From positions 62,001 to 126,000 of the forward strand of contig NZ_BAAAFQ010000007.1 of NCBI RefSeq assembly GCF_039523615.1: DNA of 64,000 bases, in the 5' to 3' direction. Positions 16,936-26,037 of this stretch are shown here, piece after piece. Position 1 is the first letter of the stretch. The number at the start of each line of letters is the position of its first letter. The stretch is from Psychrosphaera haliotis (GTDB taxonomy: Bacteria; Pseudomonadota; Gammaproteobacteria; Enterobacterales; Alteromonadaceae). The notes below the pieces were generated by a model. It was not told the origin of the DNA and ran no database searches. It saw only the letters and a program-made list of their open reading frames with translations. The position numbers were made by a program, and so were the translations under genes.

Positions 16936-17042
16936 ACTGACTCCACTTTTTATTTTATTATCAGAGCGCATTTATCAGTAAGATGAGCGCTTAGCGAATA
17001 ACTAATTGTTAATATTTTGTCTAACTATTATCTATTTGTGAA

Positions 17043-19379
17043 TTACTTTTTTTTGGCATTCGCAAAGGCGTCAGCAAAAGCACTGTTAACCATGCCACCA
17101 AATGCCCCATTGTTTTGTTTATTCTGCTTTTGCGCCGGTGCTTTTTTCTGTTGAGCTCTATTTTCAGTTGGCGCTTTTTTATTGGCGTTTGCTGGTTTAG
17201 GTTGTTCCTCTAAACGCATCGTTAAGCTAATTCGCTTTCTGTTGACGTCAACTTCCAACACTTTTACTTTTACAATATCGCCTGCTTTTACAACTTCTGA
17301 CGGATCAGCAACAAACTTATCTGTAAGTGATGAAATATGCACAAGACCATCTTGGTGAACACCTATATCTACAAAGGCTCCAAAATTAGTAACGTTAGTG
17401 ATCACACCTTCTAAAATCATACTAGGCTGTAAGTCACTAACTTTCTCAACGCCTTCCTTAAAGGTTGCCGTCTTAAATACAGGTCGAGGATCTCGGCCAG
17501 GCTTTTCAAGTTCTTTTACAATGTCTTTAATGGTCAATAAACCAAAAGAGTCGTTTATATAGTCGTTTGCATTTAAAGACGTTAAGAAGGCGTGGTTTGC
17601 AATGATATCATCAACGGCACGGTTATGGGTTTCTATTATATTTTTAACGACAGGGTAAGCCTCAGGGTGAACCGATGAAGCGTCTAATGGGTTATCGCCA
17701 TTCGCTATTTTTAAGAAACCAGCACATTGCTCAAAAGCCTTTGGCCCTAAGCGCTCCACTTTTTTGAGTTCTTTACGGTTATTAAAGCGACCATGTTCGT
17801 CTCGGAATTTAACAATGTTATTAGCAAGTGTTTTGTTTAGACCAGAAACTCGCGTAAGCAGTGGCACTGATGCTGTGTTTAAATCTACGCCTACAGCATT
17901 AACACAGTCTTCTACTACTGCTTCTAAGCTTTTTGATAATAAATTTTGACTAACATCGTGTTGATATTGGCCAACACCAATAGACTTAGGCTCTACTTTA
18001 ACTAGCTCTGCTAGAGGGTCTTGTAAACGGCGAGCGATAGATACCGCGCCACGAATAGATACGTCTAAGTCTGGGAATTCATTGGCAGCAAATTCGCTTG
18101 CTGAATATACTGATGCACCCGCTTCGCTAACCATGATTTTGGTTAAGTTCAGCTCATTGGCTTTCTTAATAACCTCAGCGGCCAGTTTATCTGTCTCTCT
18201 TGAAGCTGTGCCGTTGCCAATAGCAATCAATTCAGCTTTGTGCGTACGAGCTAAATGCTCAATCGTACGTATAGACTTGTCCCAATGGTTTTGAGGCTCA
18301 TGTGGGAAAATGGTCGCGGTATCTAAAAGTTTACCTGTCTTATCAACAACGGCAATTTTACAGCCGGTTCTAAATCCAGGGTCAATACCAATGGTCGTTT
18401 TGGCACCAGCAGGCGCCGCCATTAATAAATCACTTAGGTTTTTAGCAAATACACGAATGGCTTCTACTTCTGCCTTTTCGCGTAGTTCGGTCATTAATTC
18501 ATTTTCTACAGACAAAGATATCTTTATTTTCCAAGCCCACTGAACAACGGTTTTTAACCATTTATCCGCTGGTTTTTGATTAAAGTTTAAATCAAAGTGG
18601 TGAGCAATAATGGCTTCACAATGTGACTCACGAACTGGCGCTTCCGCACCTGGGTCTGCATTTAGTGTTAGTTGTAATACGCCTTCATTACGACCTCTTA
18701 ACATAGCCAATAAGCGGTGCGATGGCACTTTAGTGGCGAGCTCTGAATGTTCAAAGTAGTCTTGAAACTTTGCGCCTTCTTTTTCTTTGCCCGCAATAAC
18801 TTTACTTTCAAGGTGGCCATTTTTACGTACGGTACGACGAATCTTATTCAGCAAGTCTGCTTCTTCCGCAATACGCTCCATCAAAATAAACTTAGCGCCG
18901 TCTAGTGCCGCTTTCTCATCGGTAATAGTGTCGTTAAAGTACTTAGTCGCTTCTGCTTCAGGATTAAGCATTGGGTTATTAAACAGGTCATTAGCCAGTG
19001 GTTCTAGACCTTGTTCTTTGGCAATTTCACCTTTTGTACGACGCTTTGGTTTATAAGGTAGGTATAGGTCTTCTAAGCGAGTTTTGTTGTCGGCGGCTAA
19101 TAATTTAGTTTTTAATTCTGGAGTTAACTTGTCTTGTTCAGTAATACTTTTAATTATAACGGCACGTCGGTCTTCAAGTTCTCTTAGATAGCTTAATCGA
19201 CTGTCTAAGTTACGAAGTTGAGTGTCGTCTAGTCCGCCGGTTTTTTCTTTACGATAACGAGCAATAAAGGGAACAGTGGAACCTTCATCAAGCAAGGCTA
19301 CTGCGGCCGCAACTTGTTCTGATTTAACGGCTAGCTCTTCTGAAATTTGATTGATAATCTGGGTGTTAACTACAGTCAT
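17043..19379 (-). CDS. tex: Tex-family RNA-binding transcription accessory protein
   Basis: 778 residues. N-terminal Tex domain (ALLDEGSTVPFIARYRKEKT in part, YLPYKPKRRTKGEIAKEQGL), YqgF-like RNase fold (TTIGIDPGFRTGCKIAVVD), helix-hairpin-helix region (TRVSGLNKTLANNIVKFR), and an S1 RNA-binding domain (GAFVDIGVHQDGLVHISSL, about residues 655-720). The tail is a Lys/Gln/Asn-rich extension ending in KKK. Cytoplasmic nucleic-acid-binding protein tied to transcription. Next to greB (25 nt gap), another transcription factor, as in many relatives. Confidence 0.96.
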   Translation of the reverse strand: MTVVNTQIINQISEELAVKSEQVAAAVALLDEGSTVPFIARYRKEKTGGLDDTQLRNLDSRLSYLRELEDRRAVIIKSITEQDKLTPELKTKLLAADNKTRLEDLYLPYKPKRRTKGEIAKEQGLEPLANDLFNNPMLNPEAEATKYFNDTITDEKAALDGAKFILMERIAEEADLLNKIRRTVRKNGHLESKVIAGKEKEGAKFQDYFEHSELATKVPSHRLLAMLRGRNEGVLQLTLNADPGAEAPVRESHCEAIIAHHFDLNFNQKPADKWLKTVVQWAWKIKISLSVENELMTELREKAEVEAIRVFAKNLSDLLMAAPAGAKTTIGIDPGFRTGCKIAVVDKTGKLLDTATIFPHEPQNHWDKSIRTIEHLARTHKAELIAIGNGTASRETDKLAAEVIKKANELNLTKIMVSEAGASVYSASEFAANEFPDLDVSIRGAVSIARRLQDPLAELVKVEPKSIGVGQYQHDVSQNLLSKSLEAVVEDCVNAVGVDLNTASVPLLTRVSGLNKTLANNIVKFRDEHGRFNNRKELKKVERLGPKAFEQCAGFLKIANGDNPLDASSVHPEAYPVVKNIIETHNRAVDDIIANHAFLTSLNANDYINDSFGLLTIKDIVKELEKPGRDPRPVFKTATFKEGVEKVSDLQPSMILEGVITNVTNFGAFVDIGVHQDGLVHISSLTDKFVADPSEVVKAGDIVKVKVLEVDVNRKRISLTMRLEEQPKPANANKKAPTENRAQQKKAPAQKQNKQNNGAFGGMVNSAFADAFANAKKK

Positions 19380-19404
19380 AAAAATTTTATTCCAACAACT
19401 TCAT

Positions 19405-19887
19405 TTAATTTGGTTTGGCAGGGTATGCGATAGTATTGATAATCCATACTTTCTTGCCGCTTGGGGTGTTCACTTCAAACTCATCATCTACCGATCGTTT
19501 TAGACACGCGCGTGCCATTGGAGAGTCAATGGAGATGTAATCTTTGCGGCCATATATTTCGTCAGGGCCAACAATTCTGAAAGTTAAAAGCTCTTCTTGT
19601 TCGTTTTCGATTTCAACTAATGCGCCAAAAAACACTTTGCCTTCTTGCTGAGGGGAATAATCAACAATTTGAAGGTCTTCTAGTCGTTTTCTTAAAAAAC
19701 GGATGCGTCGATCTATTTGCCTAAGCAATCGCTTGTTTTCTTTGTAATCTGCATTTTCTGAGCGGTCACCAAGGCTCGCTGCCCAAGTAACTTTTTTGGT
19801 GACTTCCGGTCGGGTTACCCGCCATAACGTATCCAATTCAGCTTGCAGCGCAAGGTATCCTTCGCGAGTAACTAAGTTTGTATTCAT
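19405..19887 (-). CDS. greB: Transcription elongation factor GreB
   Basis: About 160 residues from the ATG at 19885-19887 (MNTNLVTREGYLAL, aligned with known GreB starts); an in-frame TTG 9 nt upstream is less likely. N-terminal coiled coil with KKVTWAASLGDRSENADY, which holds the acidic tip that triggers RNA cleavage in backtracked polymerase, and a C-terminal FKBP-like domain with VDYSPQQEGKVFFGA and GRKDYISIDSPMARA. The acidic-tip region and spacing fit GreB rather than GreA. Upstream of tex and divergent from ompR, an arrangement shared with enterobacteria. Confidence 0.96.
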   Translation of the reverse strand: MNTNLVTREGYLALQAELDTLWRVTRPEVTKKVTWAASLGDRSENADYKENKRLLRQIDRRIRFLRKRLEDLQIVDYSPQQEGKVFFGALVEIENEQEELLTFRIVGPDEIYGRKDYISIDSPMARACLKRSVDDEFEVNTPSGKKVWIINTIAYPAKPN

Positions 19888-20076
19888 AGAGTTCAAGTTA
19901 GTTTCGATTAGTTGATCATTGTAGCAAGATTATTTAAATCAAGGCTACAACAAACGGTTTTTGGTACGTTTTATACACAACTGACAAACTTTGTAACAAC
20001 CAAGTTGGCTTGGTGCTTTGGCAATCCATGCATTTTACTTTATATTCGGACTTGTTATAGGCACATAGGATTTGAA

Positions 20077-20796
20077 ATGGAACAGGAAACGACAAAAATA
20101 TTAGTAGTAGATGACGACATGCGTCTGCGCAGCTTATTAGAGCGCTACTTACTGGAACAAGGTTTTATCGTAAGAAGTGCAGCGAATAGCGAGCAAATGG
20201 ATAGACTACTAGAGCGTGAAAATTTCCATTTATTGGTGCTAGACCTAATGTTGCCTGGTGAAGATGGCTTGTCTATTTGTCGCCGTTTACGCCAAAACGA
20301 AAATGAAATTCCAATTGTTATGCTAACGGCTAAAGGTGATGAAGTTGACCGTATTATTGGCTTAGAACTCGGCGCCGATGATTATTTACCAAAGCCATTT
20401 AATCCAAGAGAGTTATTAGCAAGAATTAAAGCAATACTACGTCGTAAATCCAAAGAGCTGCCAGGTGCTCCGTCTACGGAAGAAGAAGAAGTAAGCTTTG
20501 GTGACTTTACCTTAAACTTAGCAACTCGCGAGATGCGCAGTGGCGATAAAATCATGCCATTAACCAGTGGAGAGTTTGCGGTATTAAAAGCCTTAATTAA
20601 TCACGCCCGTGAACCTCTGTCGCGAGACAAGTTAATGAACATGGCTCGAGGTCGAGATTATTCAGCGCTTGAACGTAGTATTGACGTACAGGTGAGTAGG
20701 CTTAGAAAGATGATTGAAGAAGATCATACTAAACCTCGTTATATTCAAACAGTTTGGGGTGTGGGTTACGTTTTCATACCGGATGGTAAAGGTTAG
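20077..20796 (+). CDS. ompR: Response regulator OmpR
   Basis: 239 residues from the ATG at 20077, the normal OmpR length; an upstream ATG at 19912 would add 55 residues of unrelated sequence. Receiver: KILVVDDDMRLRSLLERYL, phosphoacceptor Asp in LLVLDLMLPGEDG, Lys in DDYLPKPFNPRELLARI. C-terminal winged helix: TSGEFAVLKALINHAREPLS, GRDYSALERSIDVQVSRLR, TVWGVGYVF. It controls porin and osmotic genes. envZ follows by 22 nt. Confidence 0.97.
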   Translation: MEQETTKILVVDDDMRLRSLLERYLLEQGFIVRSAANSEQMDRLLERENFHLLVLDLMLPGEDGLSICRRLRQNENEIPIVMLTAKGDEVDRIIGLELGADDYLPKPFNPRELLARIKAILRRKSKELPGAPSTEEEEVSFGDFTLNLATREMRSGDKIMPLTSGEFAVLKALINHAREPLSRDKLMNMARGRDYSALERSIDVQVSRLRKMIEEDHTKPRYIQTVWGVGYVFIPDGKG

Positions 20797-20818
20797 TGAT
20801 ATTTTTAAAGGGGCTTAA

Positions 20819-22126
20819 ATGAGATTGTTACCGCGCAGCGCATTTGGCCAAACGGTTTTTCTTTTAGGCTTTGTACTATTAGTAAACCAAGTGGTGTCGT
20901 ATTACAGCGTTGCGTTATATGTCATTAAACCTAGCTATCAGCAAATAAATAATTTACTGGCCAAACAAATTAAAGTGCTGTTTATTGCTGATGACCGTGA
21001 ATTCATTATTAGTGCAGACTTGTCTAAAAAATACTTAGAAGCCACCGATATTAATATTCTAAATGAGCGTCAGGCTATTGAGAATGGCCTCAATGACGCG
21101 GAGTATTATCAACACTTTTCTTCACAAATGTCCGAACAACTTGGTGGTCCTGCGGAAGTTAGAATATCCCAAGGGGATATGTTTTATGTTTGGATAAGAC
21201 CACCTCAGGCTCCTCATATTTGGGTCAAAGTTCCCTTAGACGGTTTTCAAAAGAAAGATTTATCACCACTACTCATTTACCTGATTGCAATAGGTGTGCT
21301 CAGTGTTGCTGGTGGTTGGTTATTTGCGCGTCACTTAAATCGCCCTATGCAATCCTTAAAACAAGCGGCTGAACAGGTTGGTAAAGGTGAGTTTCCACCG
21401 GAAATAAAAGCACAAGGCTCAGAAGAAGTCGTGGCGGTAACACAAGCCTTTAACCATATGTCTAGCGGTATTCAGCAGTTGGAAAAAGACAGAAGCTTTT
21501 TAATGGCAGGTGTATCTCATGACTTGAGAACGCCATTAACTCGAATTCGCCTGGCAACAGAGATGATGTCGCAAACCGAGCAATTTCTTCGAGAAGGCAT
21601 TATCAAAGATATCGAAGACATGAACGCAATTATTGATCAGTTCATGGAATATATTCGTCATCATAAAATGGAAGAATTGGAGTTTTATCAAATTAACTGT
21701 TTAATTTCTGACGTTGTTGAAGCGGAAGAGGTCAACAGGCCACGAAGTTTTGAATTGAAGCTAGATGATAGCCTGCCAGCAATCACCATCAGGCCGGTGG
21801 CAATTAAACGTGCCATTTCAAATTTAGTGGAAAATGCGTTACGGTATTCATCTGATGAAATAATCGTCAGTTCATATTTAGAAGAAGATAAGCAACACAT
21901 AAGCTTTGAAGTTTCTGATAAAGGGCCGGGTATACCAGAGCAAGATATGAAACGCTTGTTTGAACCTTTCACCCAAGGCGACTCAGCTCGAGGCGTGGAA
22001 GGAAGTGGTTTAGGCTTAGCTATTATTAAAAAGATAATAGATATGCATAACGGTAACATTGTCTTAATTAACAGAAAAGAAGGTGGTTTGACGGCTAAAG
22101 TTACACTACCAGTCAACATTAAATAG
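20819..22126 (+). CDS. envZ: Sensor histidine kinase EnvZ
   Basis: 435 residues. First membrane helix about residues 11-31, a periplasmic region, second helix about 158-172 (PLLIYLIAIGVLSVAGGWLF), HAMP (RHLNRPMQSLKQAAEQVGKGEF in two parts), HisKA with GVSHDLRTPLTRIRLA, and HATPase with NLVENALRY, DKGPGIPEQD and GSGLGLAI. It phosphorylates and dephosphorylates OmpR in response to osmolarity or pH. In one operon with ompR and probably the small membrane protein downstream. Confidence 0.96.
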   Translation: MRLLPRSAFGQTVFLLGFVLLVNQVVSYYSVALYVIKPSYQQINNLLAKQIKVLFIADDREFIISADLSKKYLEATDINILNERQAIENGLNDAEYYQHFSSQMSEQLGGPAEVRISQGDMFYVWIRPPQAPHIWVKVPLDGFQKKDLSPLLIYLIAIGVLSVAGGWLFARHLNRPMQSLKQAAEQVGKGEFPPEIKAQGSEEVVAVTQAFNHMSSGIQQLEKDRSFLMAGVSHDLRTPLTRIRLATEMMSQTEQFLREGIIKDIEDMNAIIDQFMEYIRHHKMEELEFYQINCLISDVVEAEEVNRPRSFELKLDDSLPAITIRPVAIKRAISNLVENALRYSSDEIIVSSYLEEDKQHISFEVSDKGPGIPEQDMKRLFEPFTQGDSARGVEGSGLGLAIIKKIIDMHNGNIVLINRKEGGLTAKVTLPVNIK

Positions 22127-22144
22127 CATCAAGGAGTATTGGTT

Positions 22145-22390
22145 ATGTCACAACAAGGTTCTGCTGGGAACGTTATTGCCGCTTTGTGCAATGTCTTTTT
22201 TCCAGGCTTAGGTTTTTTAGTTCAAGGTCGAATTTTAGCTGCTATCGTGACAGCAATGCTAGTGTTCGGTGGTTATGCGTTGTTTTGGTTAGTTGTACCA
22301 GCAATTATTGGCGGGCTTATCCACTTGTGGTCAATTATTAATGCCGCTACGTTTAAAGGCGACAGAGTGATTGTGGTTCGAGACGAATAA
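22145..22390 (+). CDS. Small membrane protein downstream of envZ
   Basis: 81 residues from the ATG at 22145; AAGGAG at 22131-22136 gives an 8-nt spacing, which excludes the in-frame TTG at 22139. Two hydrophobic stretches (about residues 10-28 with NVFFPGLGFLVQG, and 30-65) suggest two or three membrane segments. Starting 18 nt after envZ, it is probably co-transcribed. I do not recognise a named family; the FPGLG..QGR motif recalls TM2-like small membrane proteins. Confidence 0.65.
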   Translation: MSQQGSAGNVIAALCNVFFPGLGFLVQGRILAAIVTAMLVFGGYALFWLVVPAIIGGLIHLWSIINAATFKGDRVIVVRDE

Positions 22391-22453
22391 GCTTTTAGAA
22401 GAATCGTTGTTTCAAAAATAATTGTTTAAAAAAAATAGTTGTTTTAAACGAAT
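22391..22453 (+). repeat. AT-rich, weakly repetitive 16-bp pattern after the small membrane protein stop
   Basis: Three units can be aligned at 16-bp spacing (22406-22421, 22422-22437, 22438-22453), each beginning TTGTTT or GTTGTTT followed by A runs. The match is poor enough that base composition could explain it. Confidence 0.25.
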
Positions 22454-22460
22454 CATAACG

Positions 22461-22500
22461 ACTGTTCAGCAACTCTACTTATATCGAGTTGCTGAACAGT
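22461..22500. terminator. Perfect 15-bp inverted repeat between convergent genes
   Basis: ACTGTTCAGCAACTC (22461-22475) is the exact reverse complement of 22486-22500, with a 10-nt loop. It sits between the stop at 22390 (plus) and the stop at 22513 (minus). Stable as a hairpin on both strands, but no T run follows on either side. Confidence 0.6.
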
Positions 22501-22512
22501 AATGTATCGTAT

Positions 22513-23079
22513 TTACTCTTTTGTAAATAGGTGTGCAATTTCCGCTAAGTCACTTTTACCCGACTGCAACTCTTCTTGCGTTAAGCCTGAGAGCTCATGT
22601 GGAAATACAAGCCACTCATCACTTTCTTGAACAAAGTAGTCAGGTACAATATCCACTTTAGAATTTGTAGGTTTGTACCAAGGGCACGCAATTCTAATAT
22701 CCGACGGTGTATTAAGCCTAGACAGGCTTTTGATTTGCTTTATCAATGCTTCAATACTTCTGCCGGTATCAAATACATCATCTACAATAAGCAAACTGTC
22801 GCTAGCGTTCGCATTTTCAATTAGATAGTGCAAACCATGTACTTTTATTTCTTTAGATTGCCTACCAATGCCATAGTAAGAGGATGTACGGACGGCAATA
22901 TGGTCTGTTTCAACCTCTTTAAAGTCAAAAAACTCTTGAACCGCGATACCTATTGGTGCACCGCCGCGCCAAATACCAATAATGAAGTCAGGGCGAAAAC
23001 CATCTTCATACACTTGGTGTGCTAGTTTAAAAGAATCAACTAATAATTCTTGAGAGGTAATGTATTTTTTATCTGTCAT
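22513..23079 (-). CDS. Phosphoribosyltransferase
   Basis: 188 residues. Type I PRTase fold with the PRPP-binding loop LLIVDDVFDTGRSIEAL (about residues 96-112) and an N-terminal DFIIGIWRGGAPIGIAVQEF motif. The size and the RGG pyrophosphate-binding loop resemble xanthine/hypoxanthine phosphoribosyltransferases of the Gpt group; the exact base is not determined. Cytoplasmic purine salvage is the likely role. Same strand as the gene at 23118 (38 nt upstream). Confidence 0.8.
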   Translation of the reverse strand: MTDKKYITSQELLVDSFKLAHQVYEDGFRPDFIIGIWRGGAPIGIAVQEFFDFKEVETDHIAVRTSSYYGIGRQSKEIKVHGLHYLIENANASDSLLIVDDVFDTGRSIEALIKQIKSLSRLNTPSDIRIACPWYKPTNSKVDIVPDYFVQESDEWLVFPHELSGLTQEELQSGKSDLAEIAHLFTKE

Positions 23080-23117
23080 TAGTAATGCCTAGCGTAAAAA
23101 TTAAATCTGAGTATAGG

Positions 23118-23774
23118 TTAGTTTTCATTAGAAAGAGATCGTTGAGTATGTGATTCTAATGCGCGCTTTGTGTAATCGTCAAAGGCATCGGCCTCTAGTT
23201 CTTCCATAGAACCGCTATCACTAATATCCGTATTTAAAGGCTCTGAAGGGTCAGAGCTATCTTTGGTTAATTCTGCTTCTAAATGCATTTTAATTGTGTA
23301 GTCAATTTTGTCATTTAGGTTGTCTACAATTTTAGGAGCACGGTCGGAATAAAACTGTGCGTTATATTGTGTAGGCACTTTAGGAAGGCGCTGTGCAACA
23401 TTATTTAATGCCTCAATAAGGTCCTCTTTGACAGTAAATGGTGCTGCTTTTAGCTTATTGATCGCACTATCAAGTTTGTTCATCAACTCGTAAAAATGAC
23501 TGCAATTTATTTCATTTACGGTTTGAAAAACAAAATAGTTATTGGCAAGCATAATAAATGGCTGCTTTTGTTGCGGGTTTAGCCAGCCTTCTTTTTGTAT
23601 GGATTGAAGAAGATCTCTAAACTCACGCTGCCTAATCCTGCAGTTGTGAGCAATTCGCTTTTGCTTAAGCTCTTTCAGTTTCAACTCTTGGTAGCGAGAA
23701 TAGATAATTATCGCAATAAATACGATGGCAACAACCAGTAATGTGGCCAAAAACCACAATGCCACGGTAATCAT
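23118..23774 (-). CDS. Membrane-anchored protein of unknown function
   Basis: 218 residues. One N-terminal membrane helix (about residues 4-26, VALWFLATLLVVAIVFIAII) followed by a basic, coiled-coil-prone segment (YQELKLKELKQKRIAH), a helical domain and an acidic, Ser/Asp-rich tail (about 170-200). The topology recalls an inner-membrane protein with a cytoplasmic domain. Located where ccmF would follow ccmE in many relatives, but it shows no CcmF, CcmH or CcmI features. I do not recognise the family. Confidence 0.6.
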   Translation of the reverse strand: MITVALWFLATLLVVAIVFIAIIIYSRYQELKLKELKQKRIAHNCRIRQREFRDLLQSIQKEGWLNPQQKQPFIMLANNYFVFQTVNEINCSHFYELMNKLDSAINKLKAAPFTVKEDLIEALNNVAQRLPKVPTQYNAQFYSDRAPKIVDNLNDKIDYTIKMHLEAELTKDSSDPSEPLNTDISDSGSMEELEADAFDDYTKRALESHTQRSLSNEN

Positions 23775-23875
23775 CCCAGACCTCCAAAATCCATCATTTC
23801 TTCTTATTATTTATTGTTATTATTTTATATTTTAAATATTTTTCAGTGCCTTAAAACACTTGTACCATTCTATTA

Positions 23876-24358
23876 CTAGTATTGGTACTTTTCTTTAGTT
23901 ATTGATTGGTCAGAAATTTCCTTAGGCATATAATTTTCGTCATGCTTAGCTAATACTTCACTTGCTAAAACGCTGCCGTTTGATTGCAAAGTTCCATTGG
24001 CTACAATGCCTTGCTCTTCTCTAAATAGGTCCGGAAGAATGCCACTGTAAGTCACGGTAACCGTTGGGTCCGTGTCATTAAAAACTAATGGTGTCGCCAT
24101 GTCTATAAGGTCAAAACTAACTTTCAGGCTAGTAGGGTCACGCTTTACTGAACCAGGTACAACAATGCCACCAATTCTTAATCGTTGTCCTGCTTCAGGC
24201 TTAATGCCCGTTTCTACTTTGCCAAAATGTATTTCAGACGGTTTGTAAAATAAATCAATATTCTGGCTCAACGCATAAAGAACCAAACCAGAAATTGCAC
24301 TAAAGCCAATAAGCAATGTGATAACTATAGTGAGTCTTTTTTTTCTGCGGGGATTCAT
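23876..24358 (-). CDS. ccmE: Heme chaperone CcmE
   Basis: 160 residues. Opens MNPRRKKRLTIVITLLIG, a basic start and one membrane anchor, then an OB-fold periplasmic domain (RIGGIVVPGSVKRD, VTVTYSGILPDLFREEQGIV) and the heme-binding His in LAKHDENYMPKE. CcmE covalently holds heme and passes it to apocytochrome c. Last of the ccmABCDE run; 23 nt after ccmD. Confidence 0.97.
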   Translation of the reverse strand: MNPRRKKRLTIVITLLIGFSAISGLVLYALSQNIDLFYKPSEIHFGKVETGIKPEAGQRLRIGGIVVPGSVKRDPTSLKVSFDLIDMATPLVFNDTDPTVTVTYSGILPDLFREEQGIVANGTLQSNGSVLASEVLAKHDENYMPKEISDQSITKEKYQY

Positions 24359-24381
24359 TTCTTTTTACTACCTTTTAAATT

Positions 24382-24591
24382 CTAACGGTGATTATTCTGT
24401 TGTTGAGCAGCCAGCTTTTGCTTTTGTTCGGTAACAATGCGCTTTGCTATGTCACTCTTTGCGCGCTTTAATGCTGACTTACTTTGTAATACTAATATCA
24501 GCAAAGCAATAAACCCAAAACCAAAAGACAACCAAACAAAAAAGCCATATCCGCCCATATCTAAAAATGCGGTGATACTATCAAATTGCAT
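24382..24591 (-). CDS. ccmD: CcmD, small membrane subunit of heme export
   Basis: 69 residues. One membrane helix (about 15-35, YGFFVWLSFGFGFIALLIL) and a basic cytoplasmic tail rich in Lys and Gln, the CcmD pattern with FLDMGGYGFFVW near the start. It helps release holo-CcmE from CcmABC. Lies between ccmC (8 nt gap) and ccmE. Confidence 0.9.
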   Translation of the reverse strand: MQFDSITAFLDMGGYGFFVWLSFGFGFIALLILVLQSKSALKRAKSDIAKRIVTEQKQKLAAQQQNNHR

Positions 24592-24599
24592 AATGACTC

Positions 24600-25343
24600 C
24601 TACTTAGCTTGCTCAAGCATTAAGTTTTTTACCCAAGGGCGACTGCTATTACGAAGTAAAATTTCCGTTTTAAATCGTATACAGGTAACCGTAGCGACAA
24701 AAAATGCAAACCCAAGAAAGCAAACTACAAATGGCCAAAACATTTCTAAGCTCATTGCAGGCTTGCCCAACTTGCTTACTGTTGCACCTTGGTGAAGGGT
24801 GTTCCACCACTCCACTGAATATTTAATAATAGGCAGATTAATGACGCCAACTAAAGCAATAATTGATGCAGCTTTACCTGCCATTTGCTTGTCTTCAAAG
24901 GCGTTGTTTATCGCGATAACGCCAAGATATAAAAACAGTAACACCAACTCAGATGTTAAACGCGCATCCCAGACCCACCAAGTGCCCCACATAGGTTTTC
25001 CCCATGCTGCGCCGGTAAACAATGCTATAGCTGTAAACACCGCGCCAACAGGAGCTAGAGCTGCAACGGCAGCATCTGATAGCTTTAATTGCCAAACCAT
25101 GCCGCATAGTGCAGCGATGGCCATACCTAGATAAATACCCATCGATAAACTTGCCGCTGGCACATGCAGATAAAAAATTCTGAAACTGTCGCCTTGTTGG
25201 TAGTCAGCTGGAGCAAATAGTAGTGCCCAAACTAAACCTATTGTTAGTAAAGAGCCACTTAACCAGCCAAACCAAGGAATAACTCGGTCACTCAGGTGGT
25301 AAGTTGTTTCAGGGTTTGCGTATGGGTGTAACCATTTCCACAT
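24600..25343 (-). CDS. ccmC: CcmC, heme lyase for CcmE
   Basis: 247 residues, six membrane segments. The tryptophan-rich WWD domain is clear (WGKPMWGTWWVWDARLTSEL), as is the first heme-ligand His in FYLHVPAASLSM and another His in LHQGATV. CcmC attaches heme to CcmE. Its ATG directly abuts the ccmB stop. Confidence 0.96.
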   Translation of the reverse strand: MWKWLHPYANPETTYHLSDRVIPWFGWLSGSLLTIGLVWALLFAPADYQQGDSFRIFYLHVPAASLSMGIYLGMAIAALCGMVWQLKLSDAAVAALAPVGAVFTAIALFTGAAWGKPMWGTWWVWDARLTSELVLLFLYLGVIAINNAFEDKQMAGKAASIIALVGVINLPIIKYSVEWWNTLHQGATVSKLGKPAMSLEMFWPFVVCFLGFAFFVATVTCIRFKTEILLRNSSRPWVKNLMLEQAK

Positions 25344-26036
25344 TTAATTCGTACTCACTTTTAAAGCTGATGTAATTGCAAAAGGGGTTAATGTTAATGC
25401 ACCCACTAGTAATGCGCCAATAATAGCAAGTTGACCACCATAGGGTAAACCATATGACGCTGCGTCAATTGCACTAGTGGCGAATATTAGTACAGGAATA
25501 TAGATAGGTAGAATAATCAAGCTCAATAAAACACCGCCTTTTTTTAGCCCTACCGTCAATGCCGCACCAATTGCACCAATAAAACTTAGTACGGGAGTAC
25601 CTAATAAAAGGGTCCAAAAAGTTGCTAAAAAACTCTCAGCCGGTAAATTAAGCATAGCTGCAAGGACAGGCGCAATAATGATCAACGGAATACCAGTTAA
25701 AATCCAATGGGCAATAACTTTTGCTAATACCCAAATAAAACTCGGATAAGGACTTAATAAAAGTTGCTCAAGCGCGCCGTCTTGATAATCAGATTTGAAC
25801 ATTCTGTCTAACGATAACAAGGTCGCTAAAAGTGCCGATACCCAAATAATACCAGGTGCTATTTTTGCTAAGGTTTGTGGCTCTGGACCTATTCCAAGCG
25901 GAAATAAGGTGATAATAATAATAAAAAACAGTAATGGATTAAGCACATCGTCGCGGTGACGAAGCGCAATTTTTAAATCTCGGCTTAATACCAACTTAAA
26001 TAAGTTAAAGTAGGAAAGTACGTTACCTTGTTCCAT
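25344..26036 (-). CDS. ccmB: CcmB, heme exporter membrane subunit
   Basis: 230 residues with six predicted membrane segments. Typical CcmB stretches are RDLKIALRHRDDVLNPLLFF, DGALEQLLLSPYP and GTPVLSFIGAIGAALTVGLK. It is the permease part of the CcmAB ATPase complex that releases holo-CcmE. The start lies 1 nt after the ccmA stop; the stop touches the ccmC start. Confidence 0.96.
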   Translation of the reverse strand: MEQGNVLSYFNLFKLVLSRDLKIALRHRDDVLNPLLFFIIIITLFPLGIGPEPQTLAKIAPGIIWVSALLATLLSLDRMFKSDYQDGALEQLLLSPYPSFIWVLAKVIAHWILTGIPLIIIAPVLAAMLNLPAESFLATFWTLLLGTPVLSFIGAIGAALTVGLKKGGVLLSLIILPIYIPVLIFATSAIDAASYGLPYGGQLAIIGALLVGALTLTPFAITSALKVSTN

Positions 26037-26037
26037 A

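Noticed and set aside
19912..20076. Longer OmpR from an upstream ATG
   Set aside because: Adds 55 residues without similarity; ATG at 20077 gives the standard 239 residues.
22391..22453. A fourth stop-associated repeat after the small membrane protein
   Set aside because: The 16-bp pattern is too degenerate and AT-rich to separate from composition, so it is listed only as low confidence.
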